Part shown: positions 1-8,356 of the stretch, piece after piece
Layout: the number at the start of each line of letters is the position of its first letter
Numbering within the stretch: position 1 is the first letter of the stretch
Origin: Chloroflexota bacterium
GTDB lineage: Bacteria > Chloroflexota > Anaerolineae > B4-G1
Length of the DNA: 64,000 bases
Reading direction: 5' to 3'
NCBI GenBank assembly: GCA_024232355.1
Contig: JAAEPW010000967.1
Location: 62,001-126,000 of the forward strand
Notes under the pieces: generated by a model
What the model was told of the DNA's origin: nothing
What the model saw: only the letters and a program-made list of their open reading frames with translations
The model's database searches: none
Program-made: the position numbers and the translations under genes

Positions 1-124
1 CCCCGCCCCGCATTCCATCGCTCTTTGCCCAAAGTTTACTACCAGGTTCTCGCACGGGGAAAAGCGATGTGGGTCGAGGGATTGCGCCTCCGTTTCAGCA
101 GTGGCGAGCGATGGGGTGGAGACG

Positions 125-707
125 GGTTTCCACCCACAATGAAGCACTGGTTTTCGGCCACAATAGGCCACTTTTGGCGCAAGGGAAAATCCTGGTGAGT
201 TTATACTCGGAGAAAGCCTGACTGACACAAGTCACATTGTTATCAATGTGAGCACTCACCCCGGTACGTTAAATGAGCAATTGATCGGATCAAAACACAA
301 CGCGCCTTTTCCCTTTTCCAAGTGAAACGTGGGACCCTTTGATTTGTGTAGAGCGGCATCCATTGTGACAAGACCCAGCTCAGGTACCGTGACCACAACC
401 CTTCCTGCGTTCATCAAGGGTTGTTCAGGGTTCGATAGACACCTCCTCTTTTGAGTGACGATTCCCACGAGCCCTAAAGCTATCATCGGTGATGACAATG
501 ATGTTGGCTCCGTGGGTCAGACGATCCAAGCCTGCCGAGGCTAACAAAGAGGCTCCAAACCAATCGGGCCACTCGTTTGGATCACGATTGCTGGTGAGCA
601 GGATACTGCTCTGCTCGTACCGTTGGCTGATGACATCATAGAGATCGTTGGGAGCTGGTGGATGGAGCGGCTCGAGTCCAAAGTTGTACAGGTTTTGCCA
701 GGAGGCA
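125..707 (-). mobile_element. Degenerate IS21-family element remnant
   Basis: The segment holds a truncated istB-like frame (425-707) and, downstream of it on the same strand, two imperfect direct copies of a roughly 24-bp unit (about 125-172) containing ATTGTGG and ending in AAACC. Repeated unit ends of this kind are usual at IS21-family termini. A perfect 7-bp inverted repeat (CACATTG-TTAT-CAATGTG) lies at 233-250. No istA and no intact outer ends are visible, so this is a dead fragment. Bases 1-124 show no gene. Confidence 0.5.
425..707 (-). pseudogene. istB: Truncated IstB-like transposition helper ATPase
   Basis: Reading the minus strand from about 707 gives the C-terminal part of an IS21 helper ATPase: FGLEPLHPPAPNDLYDVI, then QRYEQSSILLTSNRDPNEW, then LLASAGLDRLTHGANIIVI, ending at a TGA at 425-427. 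IstB is an AAA+ helper that works with the IstA transposase. The Walker A half is absent, the usual Asp-Asp of Walker B reads Tyr-Asn here, and no start codon with a ribosome binding site is present. It is a pseudogene. Assignment rests on strong motif resemblance to IstB C-termini. Confidence 0.8.
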
Positions 708-815
708 TTCCTCCTGTATAATAGAGTCAGTTGATCGGTATAAAAATCAACCTAAAGGGCGGTCTGAGCTTGGCGTAACTGTTCACCGATTCGTGTTTTC
801 AAAAGGAGGTCGCTT

Positions 816-2045
816 ATGATAGAATTCAGACAACGTCCATTGATTGGTGTAGGGATCATGATACTCGTTAGCGCAGTAACTATGACCATATTTGGGGTTA
901 CATTGCAGGGCGTCTCCGCTTTGCCACTACGCCAACTTCCCAACCCGGTGGTCGTCACCGGTGATCTATCCGAGGTTTCGTTAATCAGTGCTAGCATTAT
1001 GGACCCTGATCCTCTCTGGCGAACACCGACGTACGACGATAGTGGTTGGCCAATTTCTTATCTGGCCGCGACGCTACCTGGTTGGGGGGCCGTAGTGGGC
1101 GGAGACTTTATCTGGGGAGGGCCGCCAGGGACTGATGTTGGTGGAAATCAATACGAGATTCCCACCAATCCTGCACCACAATACCTTTTTCTACGCGACA
1201 ATTTCTGCATTCCCATCAATGCTGACGTTGCTTCGATTCAGTCATCCGTTCTTCAGATGCAGGTCGTCGCCAGCCCTGGCGATGCTTCTATCAATTACAA
1301 CGGCGCCGACATCGGGAGCCTGGCTGGCAGTGAAGACGGCTTTATCTACAATGTGAACCTGACCGCTCAGGTTGCCTCTGTGCGCCGCCTAGGCCGCAAC
1401 ACACTGGCAATCAACGTCCGTGATGACGTATCCGACGCCCGCGCTGCGATAGCATATCACGTAGAATTTGACTATCACATCGATCTCGATGCGATCACAC
1501 TAAATCCCCAACTCCAAAATCCACCTTCCGGCGACGCCTATGTTGATACGCCGGTTACCTTTAGCTATGGGGGCACGGGTGCGGGCGGCGATGCTCCTCA
1601 TACCTTTAGTTGGGATTTTGGGGACGGCAGTACAACTAGCACCGATCCCAATCCTACCATAGCGTACACGGCAATCGGCACGTATACAGTGACACTGATC
1701 ATGGATGATCGCTTTGGATGCTCTTCCGAGCCGGTGTCTATGCAATATATTGTGGTGGAGCAGCCCACCCCCACGCCAACCAACACCCCCACGCCAACCA
1801 GCACCCCCACACCCACCAACACGCCACAACCAGCTAACACATCTGCTCCTCCCTCGCAACCTGCCAACACACCCATCCCTCCACCAACACCCACACTTGT
1901 GCCTACCCCAACCATACCAGTGCTCTTACCCGCAACTGGGAGATCAGATAACTTTGCATCAACCAGACGTACGTTCGTCGTAGGATGCGCTTTGTTACTC
2001 GTATGCTACCTGCGGTTCAGTCGTTACTTTTCTAATCACAGTTGA
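816..2045 (+). CDS. Exported PKD-domain protein with LPATG-type C-terminal signal
   Basis: 409 residues. ATG at 816 follows AAAAGGAGGT (801-810). A hydrophobic segment at residues 9-33 looks like a signal peptide or anchor. Residues about 45-230 contain a DPLWRTPTYDDSGWP stretch reminiscent of galactose-binding-like folds; that call is weak. Residues about 235-315 form a PKD domain (WDFGDG at 266-271, then GTYTVTL). A Pro/Thr-rich stalk follows (about 326-367), then LPATG (371-375), a hydrophobic stretch and a short tail with basic residues, which is the layout of a sortase substrate. It probably acts on the cell surface. The next gene begins 38 bp downstream. Ligand unknown. Confidence 0.8.
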   Translation: MIEFRQRPLIGVGIMILVSAVTMTIFGVTLQGVSALPLRQLPNPVVVTGDLSEVSLISASIMDPDPLWRTPTYDDSGWPISYLAATLPGWGAVVGGDFIWGGPPGTDVGGNQYEIPTNPAPQYLFLRDNFCIPINADVASIQSSVLQMQVVASPGDASINYNGADIGSLAGSEDGFIYNVNLTAQVASVRRLGRNTLAINVRDDVSDARAAIAYHVEFDYHIDLDAITLNPQLQNPPSGDAYVDTPVTFSYGGTGAGGDAPHTFSWDFGDGSTTSTDPNPTIAYTAIGTYTVTLIMDDRFGCSSEPVSMQYIVVEQPTPTPTNTPTPTSTPTPTNTPQPANTSAPPSQPANTPIPPPTPTLVPTPTIPVLLPATGRSDNFASTRRTFVVGCALLLVCYLRFSRYFSNHS

Positions 2046-2083
2046 CGATTGTCTCAAAGTGGCCCATCAAGGAGATATTTGCT

Positions 2084-5000
2084 ATGAATAAAAGATCCTG
2101 GCTATTTATTCTTCCGTTCGTTATGGCTCTCACAGCCCTAGCGCTAATGCTGACAACCATTTCCTGGGCCAAGGATGTCCTTCCCACAACCTTTCCCACG
2201 CGGCCCAACCGACCTCACGATCCCTTTAGTGGTGTCTATACGATGTATGATACCTTGACCCCTTCTGATGTACCGACGGCCTCGTACAGGTGGATCGAGA
2301 TTCACGGCAACGCAGATTATGTGTGGGATTTGGGGGGCAGGAACAGCGGAAGCAGCGATGCCTCTGATCCCTATCCTATTGGCTTTTTCTTTCCTTTTTA
2401 CGAGGATTTCTACACTCATTTTCGCATCAGCGAAAAAGGGTACATTTTCTTTGAAAAACTAGGTGTCCCGGTCGGCAGCGGCGGAGGCAGACCAAGTTTG
2501 ATTCCCACTAACAACATCACAGGAGCTGATGGAGCCAACAACTTTATCGCTCCCTTTGCCGCTCACCTGTATGGCTATCCAGAAATCTCGCACGTCTACA
2601 TCCGGAATGATTCCAAACCTCGACGCACCATCATCGAGTTCGAGGACCTCGTATGGTGTTGTGGGCTGTACAACCCACGTAGTTTTCAGATCATGCTATA
2701 CCCCAGTGGTGACATTGAGATGCAGTATCGCAAGATCTCCAATTTCGCTGGAGATATGGACCAAGACCTAAACAGGACCGTCATTGTTGGGCTAGAGAAC
2801 CTGGATGCTTCGGCGGGCGACGTATACACCCAAGGCCTTTTTAACCCTGGCGCGGCGGATTTTTGGCAAGATCGGATGGCGATTCGTTTTGTCCCCAATT
2901 TTAGTGGCACCCAGGCCATCTTTTTACCCTCCAGCCAATCTATTTGGGATGACCCGGGCAACTCGATCACGACTACTTCCGCCCTCTATCTCGGTGCCAG
3001 CAAAGACATAACCAGAAGTTTTCGCTTGACCCACACCATGGTTGTCAGTTCCGATGTTTCCGCTGCTGATTGGGCAAATGGCATTGATTATCCCCTCTTC
3101 GTCCCGCCCATCACTGGCACCTACAGCTCCACAGTACAATTTGTCGTCTCGATACCATCTATTGTGGCCGATGTGAACGATTTAGCTATAATTACGTTCA
3201 CGGCCCAATCCACCGATACCACCCCCTACATCAGCGCGACGTTTACCCTCCAGTATGGTCCAGCTCATCGTGACTTGCAGATCGAAAAAACTCTAGACCC
3301 CGATATCCCACCGGCCGATGGCGGTGCTCTTAGTTATCGTCTGGAGGTCGTCAACACCAATCTGGATAACAGCGATCGGGCAGCGGTTGCCCACGGCGTG
3401 GTAGTGACCGATCTTTTACCGGAGGATGTCACCTATGAGGATTGTCACAGATACCCCCACTATCATTCGTGCCGTACATGGGTCACGACAATCACAATTG
3501 GCAATCGAACGCTCATTACCGTGGACCTGGGCACGATGGACATTGACGAGAACGAGACAATATGGCTCGAATTGCGCAACAGCACTGGGGTTGGGTCGCT
3601 CATCAACAACACTGCTCACGTAACAACGACACAAAACGTAGAACTAGGCTACGGACCCAACAACCACGACAGTATCTCGTTTACTGTGGCCTCCTCACAG
3701 ACCGATCTACACATTCGTAAGCACTTTCCACATTGGTACAATAACCGGCACTATGTTGCCGCCGGGCAAGCCATCCCCTTTGACATCTATTTCTATAACG
3801 ATGGCGATGATGACGGTACAGGCAACGTACCTCTCTATGCTGCGACCCTCGTTGATCTGTTGCCTGAGAACACCACTTTTGACCATGCCGATATCGATTA
3901 CGATGGACCAGAACTGGTATTGGGGGTAGAAGGCCCGATCACGCCTACCTCCGTTGACGGCCCAATGAGCAGAACGCTAACCTTTGATATTCCTTTTGTA
4001 GACAATGGTTGGTGGAACGAGGCACGGATCCGAATATGGATCAATGTGCCGTATTCTGTTCCCCTCGGCACACGCTTGACCAACGTCGTGACCATCAGCC
4101 ACGGCTCTGACAGGGCGTCTGACAGTGAGACGGTAGAGATTAGCAGCAACTATGTCGATCCTTTTGTCGACAAGGAACCATCCAAAGACGCGGCTGAGAA
4201 CGTGATCATGCCGGGGCCAGGTCAGGACTATACGTATTGGATTTACTATGGCAACCGCAGCATGTTGGTGGAAGCTATGGACATCATTCTCACCGACACA
4301 CTTCCATACTCGGTCACACTGGTCAGCGCTTCTGCGACCCCATATCTCACCGGTCCGGTCTCCAGTATCTTAGCAGATGGACGCACACAACTGACGTGGT
4401 ATCCGGTCTTTGAATCAGACAGCACGTTGCGGATGCCCGTGCCCCCGGGTTGGGAAGGGCAAATTGCCCTGGTCGTTCACATTGATGAAAATGTACCAGC
4501 CGGAACCAATCTCGTCAACCAGGTCGCAATCACTTATAGCGGCGTATATACGCCCTCGACCCTGGTAGATGATACTGACGTCGTGACGGTCGAAGTAATC
4601 TCTGATCTCGGACAGTCTCAAAAGCTGGTGGACAACCCCGCGCCCGGCGCCGGTGAATCTGTCGAATACACACTCGCCATTAGCAACACCAGTTTGACCA
4701 ACACAATTAACTTTACCGTGTCTGACGTATTACCAACAAGCCTCTCCTATCTCGGCCATAACACGCCAGCCGAAGGAACAGTTACAATTGGCCCGAACTC
4801 AATTTTGTGGATGGGAAAAGTCAGCCCGACTAGCAAAGTAACACTCGCCTTCCGGGCAGCCATTACCGACGTAGCTTTTGCCGGTCAGAGCATCAGGAAC
4901 ACGGCCTACATCAGTAGCAACAATATCCACCTTGAACGATGGCGAAACATTGTCGTTGCTCGCGGTGTACTTGATGATTCCAGCAAGACCGTCAGTGCGG

Positions 5001-5392
5001 CTGCCGCGATAGCCAGCGGCGACACGATCACATACACAATCACCGCCCGCAACGATGGTAGTACCAGCCGTGCCATCACTATCACCGACTCGCTACCCCC
5101 GGCCGTGACATTGATTGACAGCAGTTTTAACTCTACGGCAGGTACAGCCGTTTTGCCCCCTGGTAATATACGTGCTTTTACTTGGACCATCAGTGTGGAT
5201 GGGATGAGCAGTGAAAGCCTAAGTTTCCAAGTAACCGTCACCGATGGCCTGACAACCGGTGTGACGATTACGAATGTCGCCTATCTGGACGATGGCTTTG
5301 CCCCTACCCCGCTCTCACTGGTGGGGACCTTTACCATTGGCAAGCTACCCGGTAATTCTATCTACCTACCATTGGTGCTCAGAAACTATTGA
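2084..5392 (+). CDS. Large exported DUF11-repeat surface protein
   Basis: 1102 residues from ATG 2084, chosen because AAGGAG (2069-2074) sits correctly and a signal peptide (MNKRSWLFILPFVMALTALA) follows; the frame is open further upstream to 2042. Successive DUF11-like beta domains carry the TDLLP / TDTLP / SDVLP phrases and TITDSLPPAVTL near the end. DUF11 repeats are Ig-like modules of bacterial surface proteins. The C-terminus is SIYLPLVLRNY, a tail resembling those at 37437 and 40394. Together with the upstream PKD protein it probably forms one transcription unit of surface proteins. No catalytic domain was recognised. Confidence 0.85.
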   Translation: MNKRSWLFILPFVMALTALALMLTTISWAKDVLPTTFPTRPNRPHDPFSGVYTMYDTLTPSDVPTASYRWIEIHGNADYVWDLGGRNSGSSDASDPYPIGFFFPFYEDFYTHFRISEKGYIFFEKLGVPVGSGGGRPSLIPTNNITGADGANNFIAPFAAHLYGYPEISHVYIRNDSKPRRTIIEFEDLVWCCGLYNPRSFQIMLYPSGDIEMQYRKISNFAGDMDQDLNRTVIVGLENLDASAGDVYTQGLFNPGAADFWQDRMAIRFVPNFSGTQAIFLPSSQSIWDDPGNSITTTSALYLGASKDITRSFRLTHTMVVSSDVSAADWANGIDYPLFVPPITGTYSSTVQFVVSIPSIVADVNDLAIITFTAQSTDTTPYISATFTLQYGPAHRDLQIEKTLDPDIPPADGGALSYRLEVVNTNLDNSDRAAVAHGVVVTDLLPEDVTYEDCHRYPHYHSCRTWVTTITIGNRTLITVDLGTMDIDENETIWLELRNSTGVGSLINNTAHVTTTQNVELGYGPNNHDSISFTVASSQTDLHIRKHFPHWYNNRHYVAAGQAIPFDIYFYNDGDDDGTGNVPLYAATLVDLLPENTTFDHADIDYDGPELVLGVEGPITPTSVDGPMSRTLTFDIPFVDNGWWNEARIRIWINVPYSVPLGTRLTNVVTISHGSDRASDSETVEISSNYVDPFVDKEPSKDAAENVIMPGPGQDYTYWIYYGNRSMLVEAMDIILTDTLPYSVTLVSASATPYLTGPVSSILADGRTQLTWYPVFESDSTLRMPVPPGWEGQIALVVHIDENVPAGTNLVNQVAITYSGVYTPSTLVDDTDVVTVEVISDLGQSQKLVDNPAPGAGESVEYTLAISNTSLTNTINFTVSDVLPTSLSYLGHNTPAEGTVTIGPNSILWMGKVSPTSKVTLAFRAAITDVAFAGQSIRNTAYISSNNIHLERWRNIVVARGVLDDSSKTVSAAAAIASGDTITYTITARNDGSTSRAITITDSLPPAVTLIDSSFNSTAGTAVLPPGNIRAFTWTISVDGMSSESLSFQVTVTDGLTTGVTITNVAYLDDGFAPTPLSLVGTFTIGKLPGNSIYLPLVLRNY

Positions 5393-5420
5393 CCGCAGCG
5401 ACAAGCGTTTCTTTGTGATA

Positions 5421-5463
5421 CGACAGCCCCCAAGGGTTTTGATAACCCTTGAGGGGCTTGTCG
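5421..5463 (+). terminator. Probable terminator hairpin after the DUF11 protein gene
   Basis: A long inverted repeat (CGACAGCCCCCAAGGG, then TTTTGATAA, then CCCTTGAGGGGCTTGTCG) begins 28 bp after the stop. The stem is long with few mismatches, but the downstream T-tract is short (TCGTTT). Bases 5464-5707 contain no recognisable gene. Confidence 0.5.
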
Positions 5464-5707
5464 TTTGGCGCAGGTGAAGTAATCGAGTATAAAGCAATTT
5501 GCCTAAAACAACGATGCTCGCAGACCAAAGAGAATCCCTGTGCTGGCCGAAAAGCACATCCGTTCTACGCCTGAGCACGATTTCCCCACTTTGGTAAAAT
5601 GATGACATCCCAACCCTAATTGAGAGGTAAACAGTGAACTTGCTTCGGCAAATTGCACATTCTCTTTCCCAGGCTGTCATACATCGCCTTCGCCAGTGGA
5701 CTCAGCC

Positions 5708-6524
5708 CAGGGCTGTTCAATTCTAGATAACTCCCGTGTAACTTGTGACGAGGTCTAGGTTCATACAGTTCTTGAACAACTCTATCCTGACGTTCGACAC
5801 TTGATTGGCTCGCAGAATATTGAGCGCGAAACTCCTCAGTTTGGCAAAAATGTGAGGATTGCCCCCTGATGCGTGACCGATCATCACCCAAACTCACGTC
5901 ACGCACGTGGTGGTTTCGATTCTCGATACCCCAATGGTTTCTGATGCCTCGGCAGAAAACATTGGCGCTCGCAACAGTCGTGGCGATATAGAACGAGATC
6001 TCGTCGCTCCGCTTCCAGCATTAAAACTTCGACCTTCCTGCTTTCGATCCGATTGCGAGCTTTGATTACTGGTTCCTGGTACACGTCGTCGGGGGACATC
6101 GTCTCTGCTGTCGTCTTGCAATCACGCAACAAAGTCTTCTGCTTCTCTTTGACTTGCACGATGACGTCGTTGCCGCTTGCTTTAGCCGCCGCCAGGGTCT
6201 TGGTTTGGCAATTGATAGCGCCCAAAACCCCTTTAGCGTTCTTCATTTTTGCGAGAAACAGTAGGGGCGGGGTTTTGGTCCTTTTTCAAAAAGTTGTTTC
6301 TTGGTAGCGTGAACCTTGCGGTACGAGTCCGCTCCGCTCACAATCGCGAGAATCGAGAACAGCAAAATGTGTCCCAATTGGTACTGCCGCCCCTGTTTGC
6401 GACGGTGATCTTTGACTTTGAACAAGAAACTGGCGAGCATATATCTGGCCTCCTATGCTGATTCTGACCAACAGGATACCACAGTATGCCCAAACGAAGA
6501 ACCTTTTAGAATTGAACAGCCCTG
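5708..6524 (-). mobile_element. Internally deleted ISAs1-family insertion sequence
   Basis: Bounded by a perfect 18-bp inverted repeat: CAGGGCTGTTCAATTCTA at 5708-5725 and its complement at 6507-6524. The 817-bp span is shorter than ordinary ISAs1-family elements, and the transposase inside is broken and lacks its middle. No obvious target-site duplication was seen flanking the ends. It resembles a non-autonomous derivative that could only move with a transposase supplied elsewhere. Confidence 0.75.
5723..6440 (-). pseudogene. ISAs1-family transposase pseudogene (frameshifts and deletions)
   Basis: Pieces in different minus-strand frames resemble ISAs1 transposases in order. The N-terminal part begins at 6440 (FKVKDHRRKQGRQYQLGHIL). 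A piece before about 6240 reads LGAINCQTKTLAAAKASGND and then VYQEPVIKARNRIE. Then RSDEISFYIATTVASANVF and RNHWGIENRNHHVRDVSLGD follow, and finally GNPHIFAKLRSFALNILRAN ending at a TAG (5723-5725). The region that should carry the first catalytic acidic residues is deleted, and at least two frameshifts separate the pieces. It cannot encode an active enzyme. Confidence 0.85.
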
Positions 6525-6570
6525 AACCTCTGGCCCTCTCGGCAGGAGGTGCACGGAGATATTTACGTGT

Positions 6571-7116
6571 TCAGCGTTTCTCCGCCAGATAGGCAAAGAA
6601 CCCAGCCTTGCGCAACGCTCTGAGCGTCAGACTTCCCAGCAGGCCGCCCAACGTGCCGAAAACAATGTATCCCACAATCGCCTTGGCCAACCCCAGCGCG
6701 ACGAATCCCACGGGCGCGCCCGTAAGCGTTCCCAACGTCCATTTGACCAGAAACTTGCAAAAATGGCCCAAAGAGCCAGCCAGTGCCCCGGCAACCAGAT
6801 TCTCAGGATCACGTAACAGCAAGAAAGATAAATCAGTGCCCACGCCGACCATCGTGTATGATAGAAATGTGTTCAGTGCGCCAAAGTCCCCCATCCCCAG
6901 GAAGGCGGCGATGATGCCCGATGTCAGGCCAACTAGGCTGGCAGACCCTGGCTTTGGCACCACACCCGCCGACACAACCACAATCGCCATCCAAAAGATG
7001 CCTGAATGGCCCGACAGTTGTAACGGTAGCCGCAGCGCGATCTTGGCTACCACGATCAGTGCCGCGAACAAGGCCAACAGGATCATCTGAAAAGTGGAAA
7101 AATACCGCTCTTTCAT
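6571..7116 (-). CDS. ECF-type transporter substrate-binding membrane component (S component)
   Basis: 181 residues from ATG 7116, which overlaps the upstream TGA as ATGA. Five or six hydrophobic helices with small-residue-rich segments (MVGVGTDLSFLLL, VAGALAGSLGHF, VFGTLGGLLGSL) fit ECF S components, the membrane subunits that bind vitamins or metal ligands. It is the last gene of a unit holding EcfT (7628-8356) and a fused EcfA (8353-9741), which strongly supports the assignment. The substrate cannot be read from sequence. The molybdenum/tungsten genes nearby make a Mo/W compound or cofactor precursor a reasonable hypothesis only. Confidence 0.7.
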   Translation of the reverse strand: MKERYFSTFQMILLALFAALIVVAKIALRLPLQLSGHSGIFWMAIVVVSAGVVPKPGSASLVGLTSGIIAAFLGMGDFGALNTFLSYTMVGVGTDLSFLLLRDPENLVAGALAGSLGHFCKFLVKWTLGTLTGAPVGFVALGLAKAIVGYIVFGTLGGLLGSLTLRALRKAGFFAYLAEKR

Positions 7117-7595
7117 TTTGGTATAACCTCGATCTTGTCTACGTCCTGGATCCACTCATCGCGTACGTCGAGACGCTCCAGTTTCGAGATCAACTTGAGC
7201 GTCCCTCGCCCTGAAAGATCGAACATGACCATGTTTTCGGTGTCGTCAACCTCGGCCCAGGTCAGATGCACAGATTTGCCACGGCTGTTGCTGCTCACGA
7301 CGATGGTCGTATCGTTCCGAAAAACATCGCGCTCGATGTGCAATAGGAGCACGTCACGCAGCAACCAGCCTTCCTGTGTCTTGCCCTCCTCGGCATCCAC
7401 AAAGTTTGCTGCATCCAGACGCTCCAGATCGTCCGGTTTGAAACTCTCCACGAACCGATCCTCGAAATAGATCGGAACGCTGCCAGGTTCCAGTTCCGTG
7501 ACTTGCTGCCGCCGCAGGGCATCCAGGCCCAGCACAGCACCAACGATAACGATCAGGATGACGACGGCGATCAGAATACGTTTGTTTTGTGTCAT
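7113..7595 (-). CDS. Membrane-anchored SUOX-like-domain protein of the ECF operon
   Basis: 160 residues from ATG 7595, with GGAGG at 7601-7605. An N-terminal membrane segment (ILIAVVILIVIVGAVLGL) precedes an exported domain with GWLLRDVLLLHI, TTIVVSSNSRGKSV, LTWAEVDDTENMVMFDLS and a final DVDKIEVIPK. The pattern (GxxLxDVL, then a strand turn, then a closing hydrophobic IEV strand) resembles the sulfite-oxidase/molybdopterin-binding fold, without the ligand cysteine. The C-terminal domain of the TupA-like protein at 12056-13357 shows a comparable pattern. It lies between EcfT and the S component, so it may assist substrate capture outside the cell. Function unproven. Confidence 0.6.
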   Translation of the reverse strand: MTQNKRILIAVVILIVIVGAVLGLDALRRQQVTELEPGSVPIYFEDRFVESFKPDDLERLDAANFVDAEEGKTQEGWLLRDVLLLHIERDVFRNDTTIVVSSNSRGKSVHLTWAEVDDTENMVMFDLSGRGTLKLISKLERLDVRDEWIQDVDKIEVIPK

Positions 7596-7609
7596 AGGTT
7601 CCTCCAAGC

Positions 7610-7625
7610 GAAACGTGATACGTGA
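7610..7625. repeat. Short dispersed repeat GAAACGTGATACGTGA
   Basis: This 16-bp word between the EcfT stop and the next gene is identical to 9025-9040 inside the EcfA linker. A related GTGAAACGTGAG arm occurs at 11148-11159 on the opposite strand. It looks like a piece of a small dispersed genomic repeat. Confidence 0.55.
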
Positions 7626-7627
7626 GA

Positions 7628-8356
7628 CTATTTCCAGAGTATCAGAATTGTACTGACGATGACTGTGCCGATCAGGAGTAAGCAATCCAGCCGATTCATC
7701 GCCAATTGATGGTACGGGCGGCGGTGCGGTGAGTCAAACCCACGAGCGTAGGCCGCCTCGGTCATCGCCCATGCACGCTTGGTGGTCAACACGATGACGG
7801 GCACTGTCAGGGTAACCAGATCGCGGATTTGCGCTAGAAATTTGCGCCATCCCGACCAATCAAAAGAGTACGCGCCCCGCGCTCGTTGCGCTTCATAGAT
7901 AGCACGCCACTCGTCGTCCAATAACCCCACGCTCTGAAAGGCTAGGCTGACGCTAAAGGCATACCGGTACGGCACTCGCAGCCATTCCAAAGCCAACCGT
8001 AACTCGCCCGGCAAAGTCGTGCCGACAAAGAGAGCAAACGCGCCCGCCAACAGGATGATCCTCAACGTGACAACTGTGGCGAGATATGGATCGATCACCA
8101 ACCAGTCGAACAAAAACAACGGAATGAGCACCCACTTGAGCCGCCACACCTGACGCGCCGCCTCTGGCAAGAGCCGTGCCCAGAGCAACAGCCCAGCATA
8201 AATAACCATAAAAGCAGCCAGATGTTCCAGAGGCAACATCACGGCCAGCGAGGCACATAGGCTCAGGGCCAGTTTGGTACGAGGATCGGCGCGGCGCAAG
8301 GGCGAATGTTCCACCAACACCACGAGGTACGTGCGCCCAGATGTACCCAGTTTCAT
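7628..8356 (-). CDS. ecfT: ECF transporter transmembrane component EcfT
   Basis: 242 residues from ATG 8356 (ATGA overlap with the EcfA stop); the frame also opens at a GTG at 8365, which is less likely. Hydrophobic helices fill the first 120 residues. The cytoplasmic part has EAQRARGAYSF and AYARGFDSP, matching the two Ala-Arg-Gly coupling motifs by which EcfT grips the ATPases. EcfT couples ATP hydrolysis to movement of the S component. Neighbours on both sides are the other ECF subunits. Confidence 0.88.
   Translation of the reverse strand: MKLGTSGRTYLVVLVEHSPLRRADPRTKLALSLCASLAVMLPLEHLAAFMVIYAGLLLWARLLPEAARQVWRLKWVLIPLFLFDWLVIDPYLATVVTLRIILLAGAFALFVGTTLPGELRLALEWLRVPYRYAFSVSLAFQSVGLLDDEWRAIYEAQRARGAYSFDWSGWRKFLAQIRDLVTLTVPVIVLTTKRAWAMTEAAYARGFDSPHRRPYHQLAMNRLDCLLLIGTVIVSTILILWK

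Noticed and set aside
1598..1915. Gly/Val-rich minus-strand frame opposite the Pro/Thr stalk (a similar one lies at 17588-17974).
   Set aside because: Direct antisense of PTPT repeats; no independent evidence.
5366..5680. A 104-codon minus-strand frame between the DUF11 gene and the IS.
   Set aside because: It runs through the terminator hairpin, has no ribosome binding site and no recognisable protein features.
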